From: Peredibacter sp045999315
GTDB lineage: Bacteria > Bdellovibrionota > Bacteriovoracia > Bacteriovoracales > Bacteriovoracaceae
Direction of reading: 5' to 3'
NCBI RefSeq assembly: GCF_045999315.1
Contig: NZ_CP174607.1
Coordinates: 2,790,001-2,854,000 of the forward strand
DNA length: 64,000 nucleotides
Shown here: piece by piece, positions 42,400-50,646 of the stretch
Layout of the letters: the number at the start of each line of letters is the position of its first letter
How positions within the stretch are numbered: the first letter of the stretch is position 1
The notes under the pieces: model-generated
The model's database searches: none
Told to the model about the DNA's origin: nothing
Seen by the model: only the letters and a program-made list of their open reading frames with translations
Program-made: the position numbers and the translations under genes

Positions 42400-44040
42400 A
42401 TGAATATGATTAAAATAGTCGGTCTCTCCTTATTCCTCTTAAGTTTTTCTGCCCAGGCCCTGGTGCCGGTGGAGGGAATTCTTATGGGTGAGGCCCAGAC
42501 CGAAATTCAAACTGATCCGCTTCAAAAGGTCTTCAGTGACATCTATGATAAGTCCAAAGAAGGGGAAAATAAGAAGGTAAAGCTTTATCAAAGTACCTAT
42601 GAGAGCGGGCAATTGCTGGTTGAAAGTTGTGGGTATCTCGCACCTTCTACTTATGCGACTCCTTGGCAGGAAAAACAGGCCAAACGTGCGGTGGCCGCCA
42701 CTCTTCAGTACATTGGAATTGATACGACTATTAAGGCCATCGGTGCCTATGCTAAAAAGATGGAAATTAACGAGGGTGATTATAAACGCCTTACGAATAA
42801 TCTATTGAAAAATTACTGTTCAAAAAACCTCACCATTTTTTCTCTGAGAAATCTTGAGCAGTCTTTTCAGCACTATTATCAGAATCCTCGTTCAGAAATG
42901 GTTCCGACGGTGGAGTCTTCTCCATTTGCCACAATGGCCGTGAAGACCTCGACTGAAAAAGAAGAAGCACGGTCTCGTGAATTCGATCAGGTGATTAAAA
43001 ATTTTCGCGCTTTCTGTTCATGGGGCGGAGAAGTTGAAGACTACCGCATGCTCACTCCTTATCTGAATAATCGCTACATCATGTCGTTTGTCTTTAAGAA
43101 CATGTCAGGTGTTCAAGATCAAGTGACAGGTAAAGAGCAAAAGGTCGTCGCGGTTCCCGATAGTTCCACTGTTCAAGTGGCCTGTACGGAACTTATTTGT
43201 CGAAAAGAAAATCTAACAACTTTCAGACAGAAGTTCCCAGTGAGTGTCGGCTCTACCGGAATTTCAACCGATTTAGCGAAGCTCTATTGTCATCATTTCC
43301 GTTTTCAGAACGATCCTCAAGGAACTATTCCCGAAGTCAAAGCGTGGATCAAGGCCCGTGAAATTGAAGACCCTATTTTTGAGACCTCACAATTCATTGC
43401 TCTCATGACAGGTGTGCCTGATCTTTTCTTCGGGGTGAATACTTATCAGGACATTCCTCTTTTAGTCAGAAGTAGTGTGGATGAAAGATGGACCCTATGG
43501 GCCCGTGATGTTCTTAATTCTTTCTCGAAAGACATGCTTTATGAAGAGGCCCTGAAAGTGAAAGTCGAGCCTCGAACCGATAGAGTGGCCCTCGCCACAA
43601 AGGGTTTTAAGGTTGAACTTACTGTGACCATGGGTGAAATGGACCGACTTATGAAGGACCATGATAAACTTGGTCTTACTTTTGATTTGAAATTAACCAA
43701 GAACTACCTTCGTTCACTCAAAACAAAGTGGCATGCTTTGGCCCAGGAAGTTGATTTAGAAGGGCAAAAAAAATTTAAAGAAGACGTGGCCCATTACATT
43801 GATCTTCAGCTTCGCGAAAAGTCGAAATTTTTTACCCAGAAAATGTGGAACGAAGATTTCTCTCGCTTAGTGGCCGAAGAACTTATTAATCAGGTCCTGA
43901 TTTATCAAGGACCACTTTTTGAGAGTTACCAGGAAGAAGTGTTAAGAGTTCCGGTTAAATTCTCTTATGGATTGTTTGCATTAAGTTACTTGCGTTATAA
44001 GGCCGATGCAGCATCTGGCAGACTTAAACTAAATCTATAG
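42400..44040 (+). CDS. Large exported protein, unknown
   Basis: A 546-residue protein with a signal peptide (cut near AQA-LVPVEG). The remainder is mixed helix with several Cys (LVESCGYL, NYCSKN, FCSWGG, VACTELIC, LYCHHF), which could form disulfides in the periplasm. No domain is recognised. A second ATG at 42406 may be the true start; neither has a good ribosome site. It is transcribed away from the TPR-like exported gene 47 bases upstream, so a shared control region is likely. Confidence 0.6.
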   Translation: MNMIKIVGLSLFLLSFSAQALVPVEGILMGEAQTEIQTDPLQKVFSDIYDKSKEGENKKVKLYQSTYESGQLLVESCGYLAPSTYATPWQEKQAKRAVAATLQYIGIDTTIKAIGAYAKKMEINEGDYKRLTNNLLKNYCSKNLTIFSLRNLEQSFQHYYQNPRSEMVPTVESSPFATMAVKTSTEKEEARSREFDQVIKNFRAFCSWGGEVEDYRMLTPYLNNRYIMSFVFKNMSGVQDQVTGKEQKVVAVPDSSTVQVACTELICRKENLTTFRQKFPVSVGSTGISTDLAKLYCHHFRFQNDPQGTIPEVKAWIKAREIEDPIFETSQFIALMTGVPDLFFGVNTYQDIPLLVRSSVDERWTLWARDVLNSFSKDMLYEEALKVKVEPRTDRVALATKGFKVELTVTMGEMDRLMKDHDKLGLTFDLKLTKNYLRSLKTKWHALAQEVDLEGQKKFKEDVAHYIDLQLREKSKFFTQKMWNEDFSRLVAEELINQVLIYQGPLFESYQEEVLRVPVKFSYGLFALSYLRYKADAASGRLKLNL

Positions 44041-44072
44041 ACACCTTTCAATTATCTTTTCTCTAAGGTACC

Positions 44073-44100
44073 CTTGACTTAATTTTAACCGCTCCCATCT
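44073..44100 (+). promoter_or_regulatory. Sigma-32-type (heat shock) promoter of the rpoH-like gene
   Basis: CTTGACT (44073-44079), 13 bases, and TCCCATCT (44093-44100) closely fit the RpoH consensus CTTGAAA-N13 or so-CCCCATNT. The expected start of transcription is 44106-44109, at the ATG at 44109, so the mRNA could be leaderless. No Shine-Dalgarno precedes the gene, which agrees. It suggests the sigma factor activates its own gene on heat shock. Function is inferred from sequence. Confidence 0.6.
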
Positions 44101-44108
44101 TGTCAGAT

Positions 44109-45146
44109 ATGCCGAAGAAGAACGCTAAAACTGAAGTCACTCCTGAGATCGTTGTTGATTCTAAAAATAAAAAGAATCTCAAAAAGAAAGATGATGTGAT
44201 TGAAGTGAACATTGACGGTGATGAAGATTTTCTGGATCCGAAAGGACCCTCAGAAGCTCTTGTGCCAAGAATGGCAGAGTCACTTCCCGTCTTAAAAAAA
44301 TCCACTGATCTTAAAGTTCAGGATCCACTTGCGGTTTATCTGAAAGAGATTGCTCGTCATAAACTTTTGACCATCGAAGAAGAAAAAGAACTAACCGCCG
44401 AACTTCTTCGCACCGGTGATATCGAAGTCGCTAAAAAATTAGTTCTCGCGAATCTTCGTCTGGTGGTGAAGATCGCTCTTGAATATAAGAGTGCTTACAA
44501 AAATGTGATGGATCTTATTCAAGAAGGAAACATTGGTCTTATGAAGGCCGTTTCTAAGTATGATCCAAGTAAAGGTGCTAAACTTTCTTATTACGCCAGT
44601 TGGTGGATTCGTTCTTATATTTTAAAATTCATTCTCGATAACTTCCGTCTGGTGAAGATTGGAACCACTCAAGAGCAGAAAAAACTTTTCTATAACCTCA
44701 TGAGAGAGAAACAACGCCTCATGAATATGGGTATCAATCCGGATGTTAAACAGCTGTCTGAGAACCTTGGTGTTTCTGAGAAGGCCGTGATTGAAATGGA
44801 TCAGCGCTTGGGTTCAGGTGGCCAGGAAGTGAGTCTGGATAAACCTCTGGATAATGACGGAGGTAGTCAAACCCTCAGCGACCTCATTGGAGACAATGAA
44901 GAGGCCCTGGATAGCAAACTGGCCGATCTTCAAAATCTGGAGATTTTGAAAGAGCAGTTGGGTGAATTCGTGAAAGGCCTTAAGCCGCGCGATCAGGAAA
45001 TCTTTAAAAAACGACTACTTAGCGAGATCCCGGAGAGTCTTCAGAGCATCGCCGACCAGTATGGGGTTTCTCGAGAGAGAATACGTCAGGTGGAAGAACG
45101 ACTGATCGAACAATTAAAGATTTACATGTCTGAATTTCTTAGATAA
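44109..45146 (+). CDS. rpoH: RpoH-like sigma-70 family factor
   Basis: About 345 residues. An N-terminal Lys/Asp-rich extension of ~70 residues precedes sigma regions: LVLANLRLVVKIALEY and DLIQEGNIGLMKAVSKYDPS (region 2.1-2.2), YASWWIRSYILKFIL (2.4), and TTQEQKKLFYNLMREKQRL, the RpoH box. Region 4 has SIADQYGVSRERIRQVEER. It is most like heat-shock RpoH, not RpoD, although the extension is longer than in E. coli. Start ATG 44109 lies at the predicted transcript start; TTG 44100 is an alternative. Confidence 0.85.
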   Translation: MPKKNAKTEVTPEIVVDSKNKKNLKKKDDVIEVNIDGDEDFLDPKGPSEALVPRMAESLPVLKKSTDLKVQDPLAVYLKEIARHKLLTIEEEKELTAELLRTGDIEVAKKLVLANLRLVVKIALEYKSAYKNVMDLIQEGNIGLMKAVSKYDPSKGAKLSYYASWWIRSYILKFILDNFRLVKIGTTQEQKKLFYNLMREKQRLMNMGINPDVKQLSENLGVSEKAVIEMDQRLGSGGQEVSLDKPLDNDGGSQTLSDLIGDNEEALDSKLADLQNLEILKEQLGEFVKGLKPRDQEIFKKRLLSEIPESLQSIADQYGVSRERIRQVEERLIEQLKIYMSEFLR

Positions 45147-45192
45147 AACCACATATAAGTTCATAATTTAACGAGGAAATGGAAGCAATAAC

Positions 45193-45245
45193 GCCCATCC
45201 ATTTGTACCTTGTACTTGGTTCCAACGTAAGGTTGGTGCTAGGGC
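45193..45245 (+). ncRNA. Structured leader of rpsO (possible S15-binding element)
   Basis: The 114-base gap between rpoH and rpsO contains GCCC (45193-45196) that can pair with GGGC (45242-45245), enclosing the hairpin CCAAC-loop-GTTGG (45222-45236) and a short GTAC-CTT-GTAC stem. A multi-branch fold right before rpsO suits the known pattern that S15 represses its own mRNA by binding the leader, though leader structures vary by lineage and this one is not matched to a known family by me. Confidence 0.4.
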
Positions 45246-45260
45246 ATAGGAGAAAAGAAA

Positions 45261-45527
45261 ATGATTACAACAGCAAAAGCAGCAGAACTAGTTAAGAAGT
45301 TCGGTGGATCTGAGAAGAACACAGGTTCAGTAGAAGTTCAGGTAGCTCTTCTTACAGAGAGAATTAAAAACCTAACTCCGCACTTCGAAAAAAATAAAAA
45401 AGACCACTCTGGTATGAGAGGTCTTATGAAGATGATCGGTCAGCGCCGTTCACTTCTTAAGCACTTGAGCGCAACTGATGAAGCTCGTTATAACAAGCTC
45501 ATCACTGAGCTAGGTCTACGTAAGTAA
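45261..45527 (+). CDS. rpsO: Ribosomal protein S15
   Basis: An 88-residue protein of normal S15 length with the typical TGSVEVQVALLTERI, and later HSGMRGLMKMIGQRRSLLKH, then a basic C-terminus. It binds the central domain of 16S rRNA and starts assembly of the 30S platform. AGGAG lies eleven bases before the ATG. The order rpsO-pnp is widely conserved, and a terminator separates the two here. Confidence 0.97.
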   Translation: MITTAKAAELVKKFGGSEKNTGSVEVQVALLTERIKNLTPHFEKNKKDHSGMRGLMKMIGQRRSLLKHLSATDEARYNKLITELGLRK

Positions 45528-45533
45528 TAATGT

Positions 45534-45565
45534 GAAGGGGGGCCAAGTGGCCCCTCTTCTTTTTT
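45534..45565 (+). terminator. Intrinsic terminator between rpsO and pnp
   Basis: An 11-position stem (GGGGCC paired with GGCCCC at its core, GAAG/CTTC at its base, one mismatch) with an AAGT loop runs into TCTTCTTTTTT, directly after the rpsO stop. In E. coli an attenuator in this position lets some transcripts read into pnp. Confidence 0.88.
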
Positions 45566-45596
45566 GAAGGCAAGACGAGAGAGCTCGAGTATTTTA

Positions 45597-45643
45597 AGAG
45601 ATAAACAGTAAGTCGAAAATTTTTCCACTTCCTCTTTATCTCT
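45597..45643 (+). promoter_or_regulatory. Stem-loop in the pnp leader
   Basis: AGAGATAAA (45597-45605) pairs exactly with TTTATCTCT (45635-45643) around 29 bases, about 95 bases before the pnp start. In E. coli PNPase represses its own mRNA after RNase III cuts a leader stem. Position and shape are compatible with the same control; this is inference. Confidence 0.42.
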
Positions 45644-45737
45644 CAAACTCCCGACTCAAATCAAACCTTCCAAATAACATTAAAACAAAACATATAAAGG
45701 CATAACCTTTGTTGTGCCCGATTTTTTAGGAGAACCT

Positions 45738-47861
45738 ATGTTGAATAACAAAAAAGAATTCAAGATGAATTACGGTGGTAAGGAAATCACCCTCGAGACT
45801 GGTCGTCTTGCAAAACAAGCTGACGCTGCCATTCTAGCTTCTTGCGAAGGAACACAAGTTCTTGTGACTCTTACTTGCGCAAAAGAAGTAAACGACGGTC
45901 AGGACTTCTTCCCACTTCTCGTTGATTATAAAGAAAAATTCTACGCCGCTGGTAAGTTCCTTGGCGGTTTCTTAAAGCGTGAAGGTCGTCCATCAAACGC
46001 AGAAATTCTTATCATGCGTCTTATCGACCGTCCTCTTCGTCCGCTTTTCCCAGAAGGCTTCATGAACGAAACAATCCTTATGGCACAAGTTGTGTCTCAA
46101 GGTGCTGGTGACTCAGAAGTTCTAGCTGGTCTTGGAGCTGCAGCAGCTCTCGCGATCTCAGACGTTCCATTCAATGGTCCAATGGGTTACGCAAAAGTTG
46201 GTAAAGTTGATGGTAAGCTAATCCTTAACCCAACTAAAGCTGAGTGGGACGCTGGTGCTCTAGGTCTTCTAGTTGCTGGTTCAGCGGAAGCAGTACTCAT
46301 GGTAGAAGGTGAGTCGAATGAAGTTTCAGAAGCAGAAATGCTTGAAGCGATCGTTTTCGGTCACAACAACATTAAAGAATTCTGTAAGCTTCTTGATAAA
46401 ATGACAAAAGAAGTTGGTCAGAAGAAGCGTGAGTTCACTCCTGTGACTCCAAACGCTGCTCTTATGACAGAAGCAATGAAAGAGTTCTCAACTGAAGCTC
46501 GTAAAGTTCTTTCAACTAACGTTAAGCAAGAGCGCTCAAACGCTACAAACGCTTTCCGTAAGCACATCAAAGAAGCCCTTAAAGCAAACCCTGCGAAATT
46601 CGGTCTAACTGAAGAAACAGATTTCGGTAAAGAAGCCGCTAAAGTTACTGACGAAGTTCTTTATAAAATGATGAGAGCTGACATTCTTAACGAAAACAAG
46701 CGTATCGCTGGTCGCGGTCTGAATGTTGTTCGTGCCATTGAAACTGAAACTTCAGTTCTTCAATCAGTTCACGGTTCAGCACTTTTCACACGTGGTGAAA
46801 CTCAAGTTCTTGCGGCCGTTACAATCGGTGGTAAAGAAGGCGAGCAGATGTACGATTCAATCCACGGTGTTGGTTACGATAAGTTCTACCTTCACTACGC
46901 TATGCCACCGTTCTCAGTTGGTGAGGCGAAAGGTTACAGAGGTGTTGGTCGTCGTGAAATCGGTCACGGTAACCTTGCTGAGCGCGCTCTTAAAAAAGCA
47001 ATGCCTTCTCAAACTGATTTCCCATACACAGTACGTGTTGCCTGTGAAGTTTTAGAATCAAACGGTTCTTCTTCAATGGGTTCAGTATGTTCTGGTTCAA
47101 TGGCACTTATGGACGCTGGTGTTCCTCTTAAAGGACCAGTTGCTGGTGTGGCCATGGGTCTAATCAAAGAAGGCGACAAGTATAAGATCCTTACAGACAT
47201 CCTTGGTGATGAAGATCACCTTGGTGATATGGACTTCAAACTTGCTGGTACAGCTCAAGGTATTACGGCGATCCAAATGGACATGAAGATTGCTGGTATC
47301 TCTGAACAGATCTTCCGCGAAGCTCTTGCTCAAGCCAAAGAAGGCCGTACTCACATTCTTGGCGAGATGGCGAAAACTATCTCTACAAACCGTATCGGCT
47401 TCAAAGCTGGTGTTCCTCAAATCAAATCGTTCAAGATCGCTCCGGATAAAATCGGCGCTCTTATTGGACCTGGTGGTAAGAACATTAAAGCACTTCAAGA
47501 AAACTTCAAAGTTACGATGGATGTTGCTGAAGACGGTACAGTTAAAGTTCTTGGTGTTGACGTTCAGAAGATCGATGAAGTTATCGCTCTAGCTGATATG
47601 CAACTCAACGGTCCTAAGATCGGTGCGATCTACAAAGGTACTGTTGTTACAATTAAAGAATACGGTGCATTCGTTGATATCGTTCCGGGCCTTGCTGGTC
47701 TTGTTCACGTTTCAGAAATCGCTGATGAGCGCGTGAATGATCCAAATGATTACCTTACTGAAGGCCAACTTCTAGACGTTAAAGTTCTTGAAGTAGACCG
47801 CTTCGGCAAAATCAAGCTTTCTGCTAAGGCAGTCGCTCCGGTTGCTAAGAAGGCGAAGTAA
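45738..47861 (+). CDS. pnp: Polynucleotide phosphorylase
   Basis: A 707-residue exoribonuclease that degrades RNA 3' to 5' with phosphate. Two RNase PH-like cores, with catalytic DILGDEDHLGDMDFK in the second, are followed by a KH domain (KIGALIGPGGKNIK) and an S1 domain (KEYGAFVDIVPGLAGLVHVS). Start is ATG 45738, preceded by TAGGAG; the open frame begins eight codons earlier without support. Codon use (many CTT, AAC, GGT) suggests high expression. Two bases separate it from dut. Confidence 0.96.
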   Translation: MLNNKKEFKMNYGGKEITLETGRLAKQADAAILASCEGTQVLVTLTCAKEVNDGQDFFPLLVDYKEKFYAAGKFLGGFLKREGRPSNAEILIMRLIDRPLRPLFPEGFMNETILMAQVVSQGAGDSEVLAGLGAAAALAISDVPFNGPMGYAKVGKVDGKLILNPTKAEWDAGALGLLVAGSAEAVLMVEGESNEVSEAEMLEAIVFGHNNIKEFCKLLDKMTKEVGQKKREFTPVTPNAALMTEAMKEFSTEARKVLSTNVKQERSNATNAFRKHIKEALKANPAKFGLTEETDFGKEAAKVTDEVLYKMMRADILNENKRIAGRGLNVVRAIETETSVLQSVHGSALFTRGETQVLAAVTIGGKEGEQMYDSIHGVGYDKFYLHYAMPPFSVGEAKGYRGVGRREIGHGNLAERALKKAMPSQTDFPYTVRVACEVLESNGSSSMGSVCSGSMALMDAGVPLKGPVAGVAMGLIKEGDKYKILTDILGDEDHLGDMDFKLAGTAQGITAIQMDMKIAGISEQIFREALAQAKEGRTHILGEMAKTISTNRIGFKAGVPQIKSFKIAPDKIGALIGPGGKNIKALQENFKVTMDVAEDGTVKVLGVDVQKIDEVIALADMQLNGPKIGAIYKGTVVTIKEYGAFVDIVPGLAGLVHVSEIADERVNDPNDYLTEGQLLDVKVLEVDRFGKIKLSAKAVAPVAKKAK

Positions 47862-47863
47862 TC

Positions 47864-48322
47864 ATGGCGATCGAAGTGTTCGTCAAAACCCTGGATCATT
47901 ACGATTCTAGTTTTGAACTTCCATTTTACGCCACTGAAGGCGCTGCTGGTGCGGACGTTCGCGCCAGCATCCCTGAAAAAAAGTCGATTACGATTAAACC
48001 AGGGGAACGAGTTCTCGTTCCCACTGGTCTTTCGATGGAAATTCCATTCGGATATGAAGTTCAAGTTCGTCCTCGCTCTGGTCTTTCGCTTAAATCTCCT
48101 CTGATGATCGTAAACGCTCCCGGCACAATTGATTGTGACTACCGTGGGGAAGTTTGCATTATCGTCGGGAATTTCGGGAAGGAAGATTATGTTGTAGAGC
48201 ACGGTCTTCGTATCGCACAATTAGTGATCGCTCCTGTCATTCAGGCAAAGTATTCGGTTACGACTACTTTGAATGAAACTCAGAGGGGGGCAGGTGGCTT
48301 CGGCTCTACCGGCACTAGATAA
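47864..48322 (+). CDS. dut: dUTP diphosphatase
   Basis: A 152-residue trimeric-type dUTPase hydrolysing dUTP to dUMP. All five motifs are present: AGADVRA, PRSGLSLK, GTIDCDYRGE, RIAQLVI and the C-terminal RGAGGFGSTG. Length is normal. It follows pnp by two bases and is the second gene in what seems a single transcript through the ferredoxin gene. Confidence 0.94.
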   Translation: MAIEVFVKTLDHYDSSFELPFYATEGAAGADVRASIPEKKSITIKPGERVLVPTGLSMEIPFGYEVQVRPRSGLSLKSPLMIVNAPGTIDCDYRGEVCIIVGNFGKEDYVVEHGLRIAQLVIAPVIQAKYSVTTTLNETQRGAGGFGSTGTR

Positions 48323-48341
48323 CTCTTACAAAGGATGTATC

Positions 48342-48623
48342 ATGGAATTGAAAGTTCCTTACGCACAGATTACAGATAAGAAACAAGGCTATGAAGAGGC
48401 CAAAAAGCTTATTCCTGAAGTGATTGCAAAATTTGGTGTAGCGGCAGATGTTCAAAATGATGATGCCACTTCTACTCTAAAGGCCAAAGGATCTGGGTTC
48501 GAAGCTAAAATCGAATTCAAAGATGCTGAAGCAGTCGTTAACGTTGACCTCGGTTTCCTCCTTAAGCCTTTCAAAGGCAAAATTCTGGAGACCATTGAAA
48601 AGCAGATTAAGAAAGTTGTATGA
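48342..48623 (+). CDS. Small protein of the polyhydroxyalkanoic-acid-system type
   Basis: A 93-residue soluble protein starting at ATG 48342 after AAGGA. Its pattern, including AKGSGFEAKIEF and VDLGFLLKPFKGKILETIE, fits the small family annotated as polyhydroxyalkanoic acid system proteins. That name comes from genome context in other species; a real link to PHA is uncertain, and no PHA genes are in this window. It overlaps the ferredoxin gene by four bases (ATGA). Confidence 0.68.
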   Translation: MELKVPYAQITDKKQGYEEAKKLIPEVIAKFGVAADVQNDDATSTLKAKGSGFEAKIEFKDAEAVVNVDLGFLLKPFKGKILETIEKQIKKVV

Positions 48624-49168
48624 GCGAATTTAAATGTACTTTATGGCCCTCTGGGGAAGTCCTGGAGCTTAACGGTGAGGACACGCTCCTTAACCAGCTT
48701 AAGAAGGCCGGCAAAAAAATTAAGTCCAGCTGCGGAGGCTGTGCGACTTGTTCGGACTGCATGATCGTTGTGAAGTCTGGCGAAATGAATCTTACGCCGC
48801 AGACTTTTGAAGAACTGCGTCTCTTAGGGAATGTCTTCCATATCACTAAAGAAAGGCTCTCATGCCAAACGAAAGTGACGGGAGATGTGACTCTAGATAT
48901 CTCGGCACACGAGAAAAACACATTTACTGGTAAAAACGAGAAGGTAACAGTGCCAAAAAGCACCACAACTCGCCTGAAAAAGCGCGAAGACATCGAAAAA
49001 GAAGCTATTGAAAGTAAGGAAAAAAACCAAGATAAACCGTCAGACACTTGGTATCGTCATTGGGAAAAAGAAAGCGAAGACACAGGGAAACCTAAAAAAT
49101 TAGGTGGGAACAAGCGTGTGAAGCCTTTCAATTTCAATGAAACAGATAAAGAAGAAAACGATAAATAG
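48620..49168 (+). CDS. 2Fe-2S ferredoxin with charged C-terminal extension
   Basis: A 182-residue protein. The first ~95 residues form a plant-type ferredoxin: SSCGGCATCSDCMIV carries the clustered cysteines and LSCQTKV the last ligand. The remaining ~85 residues are rich in Lys and Glu, with no predicted fold, and end in a stretch with WYRHWEK and a basic GGNKRVKP. Such a tail is unusual for a stand-alone ferredoxin and may bind a partner. It starts within the end of the preceding gene. Confidence 0.82.
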   Translation: MSEFKCTLWPSGEVLELNGEDTLLNQLKKAGKKIKSSCGGCATCSDCMIVVKSGEMNLTPQTFEELRLLGNVFHITKERLSCQTKVTGDVTLDISAHEKNTFTGKNEKVTVPKSTTTRLKKREDIEKEAIESKEKNQDKPSDTWYRHWEKESEDTGKPKKLGGNKRVKPFNFNETDKEENDK

Positions 49169-49194
49169 CCAAACCCCTTTTAAGGAGTAAACGC

Positions 49195-50586
49195 ATGTCA
49201 CAGGCCGCCGCTGCTGCATCGGTTGAAGCAGTAGACAACAAATTCCCGTCACAGATTAAGTACATCGTAGGTAACGAGGCCTGCGAACGTTACTCATACT
49301 ACGGGATGAGATCAATTCTCACAGTATTCATGATTCAAGTTCTTCTTATGCAAGAAGCTGAAGCAACTTCAACATACCACTTGTTCGCAGGTGCTTGTTA
49401 CTTGTTCCCACTTCTTGGTGCGTTTATCTCAGATAGAATCTGGGGTAAGTATAAGACGATCCTTTATCTTTCTCTTGTATACTGTGCTGGTCACGCTGTA
49501 CTTGCTGTTTGGGAAAACAAAATGGGTCTTTACTGGGGTCTAGGGCTTATCGCTCTTGGTTCTGGTGGTATTAAGCCATGTGTATCTGCTCACGTAGGTG
49601 ACCAGTTCAAGGCCAACCAACAACACCTTCTTAAGAAAGTGTACGAGTTGTTCTATTTCATGATCAACTTCGGTTCATTCTTCTCAACCATCCTAACTCC
49701 ATGGACACTTAAAGCTTACGGTCCGTCTGTTGCTTTCGGTATTCCAGGTGTTCTTATGGCGATTGCGACTGTTATTTTCTGGATGGGCCGTAACGAATTC
49801 GTTCACGTTCCTCCTACGAAGTCAGATGGTCACGGCCTGTTCAATGTTGTTTCTTCGGCCTTCAAATATTCTTCAGCTCGTAAGGCCGGTGAATCGTTCC
49901 TTGATGGCGCTCTTAAAGATCACTCAAGAGAGCAGGTTGATGCAGTTAAAGCGGTTTTCGATATCGCTAAACTTTTCGCTTCAATCACGATCTTCTGGGC
50001 CCTATTTGATCAACACGGTTCTTCTTGGGTCATCCAGGCGATGAACATGAACCTTAATTTCATGGGAATGGAATTCGAAGCTTCGCAAATTGCTGCTTGG
50101 AACCCAATCATGGTTATGGGTCTCATTCCTTTCTTCTCAATGGTTGTTTATCCAATGCTTGATAAGATGGGCATCACTTCAACTCCAATTAAACGTATGA
50201 CTCTTGGTATGTTCGTAGCTGCCGTTTCATTCGCTCTAATCGGTGGTCTACAAATGTGGATGGACAACTCTTCAGATAAGATCAACGTTATGTGGCAGTT
50301 CTTCCCATACCTGGTGATCACAATGGCAGAGGTGATGATTTCAATTACTGGTCTTGAGTTCGCATATACTCAAGCTCCACGTTCAATGAAGTCTTCAATC
50401 ATGTCGATCTGGTTGTTAACTGTGTTCTTCGGTAACTTGATTACTGCTTACGTTTCAAAAGTTAACTTCTTCCCAATCGCTTCTACTGGATACTTCATGT
50501 TCTTCGCTGTTCTTATGGCGATTTTCGCAGGTATCTTCTGGTACATGGGTACTCAGTACAAAGTGAAAAACTACATGGAAAAATAA
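49195..50586 (+). CDS. Proton-dependent oligopeptide symporter (POT/PTR2 family)
   Basis: A 463-residue inner-membrane protein with about 12-14 hydrophobic helices. GNEACERYSYYGMRSIL carries the E-x-x-E-R motif that couples protons, and LGSGGIKPCVSAHVGDQF is the second POT signature. Members import di- and tripeptides with protons. This suits a predator digesting prey protein, although the exact substrate is not shown. Its codons (GTT, CTT, CTA, TCA rich) resemble those of pnp and suggest strong expression. AAGGAG precedes the ATG. Confidence 0.93.
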   Translation: MSQAAAAASVEAVDNKFPSQIKYIVGNEACERYSYYGMRSILTVFMIQVLLMQEAEATSTYHLFAGACYLFPLLGAFISDRIWGKYKTILYLSLVYCAGHAVLAVWENKMGLYWGLGLIALGSGGIKPCVSAHVGDQFKANQQHLLKKVYELFYFMINFGSFFSTILTPWTLKAYGPSVAFGIPGVLMAIATVIFWMGRNEFVHVPPTKSDGHGLFNVVSSAFKYSSARKAGESFLDGALKDHSREQVDAVKAVFDIAKLFASITIFWALFDQHGSSWVIQAMNMNLNFMGMEFEASQIAAWNPIMVMGLIPFFSMVVYPMLDKMGITSTPIKRMTLGMFVAAVSFALIGGLQMWMDNSSDKINVMWQFFPYLVITMAEVMISITGLEFAYTQAPRSMKSSIMSIWLLTVFFGNLITAYVSKVNFFPIASTGYFMFFAVLMAIFAGIFWYMGTQYKVKNYMEK

Positions 50587-50613
50587 TCAATTCGAAAGAG
50601 TTGTTAAAAATGA

Positions 50614-50643
50614 AAGGCCCCTCGAGAGAGGGGCCTTTTTTTT
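50614..50643. terminator. Bidirectional intrinsic terminator
   Basis: AAGGCCCCTC and GAGGGGCCTT form a ten-base stem with a GAGA loop, followed by T's on the plus strand (to 50643); on the minus strand the stem is followed by TCATTTTT. It lies between the POT gene and the convergent lipoprotein gene. Confidence 0.9.
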
Positions 50644-50646
50644 ATT

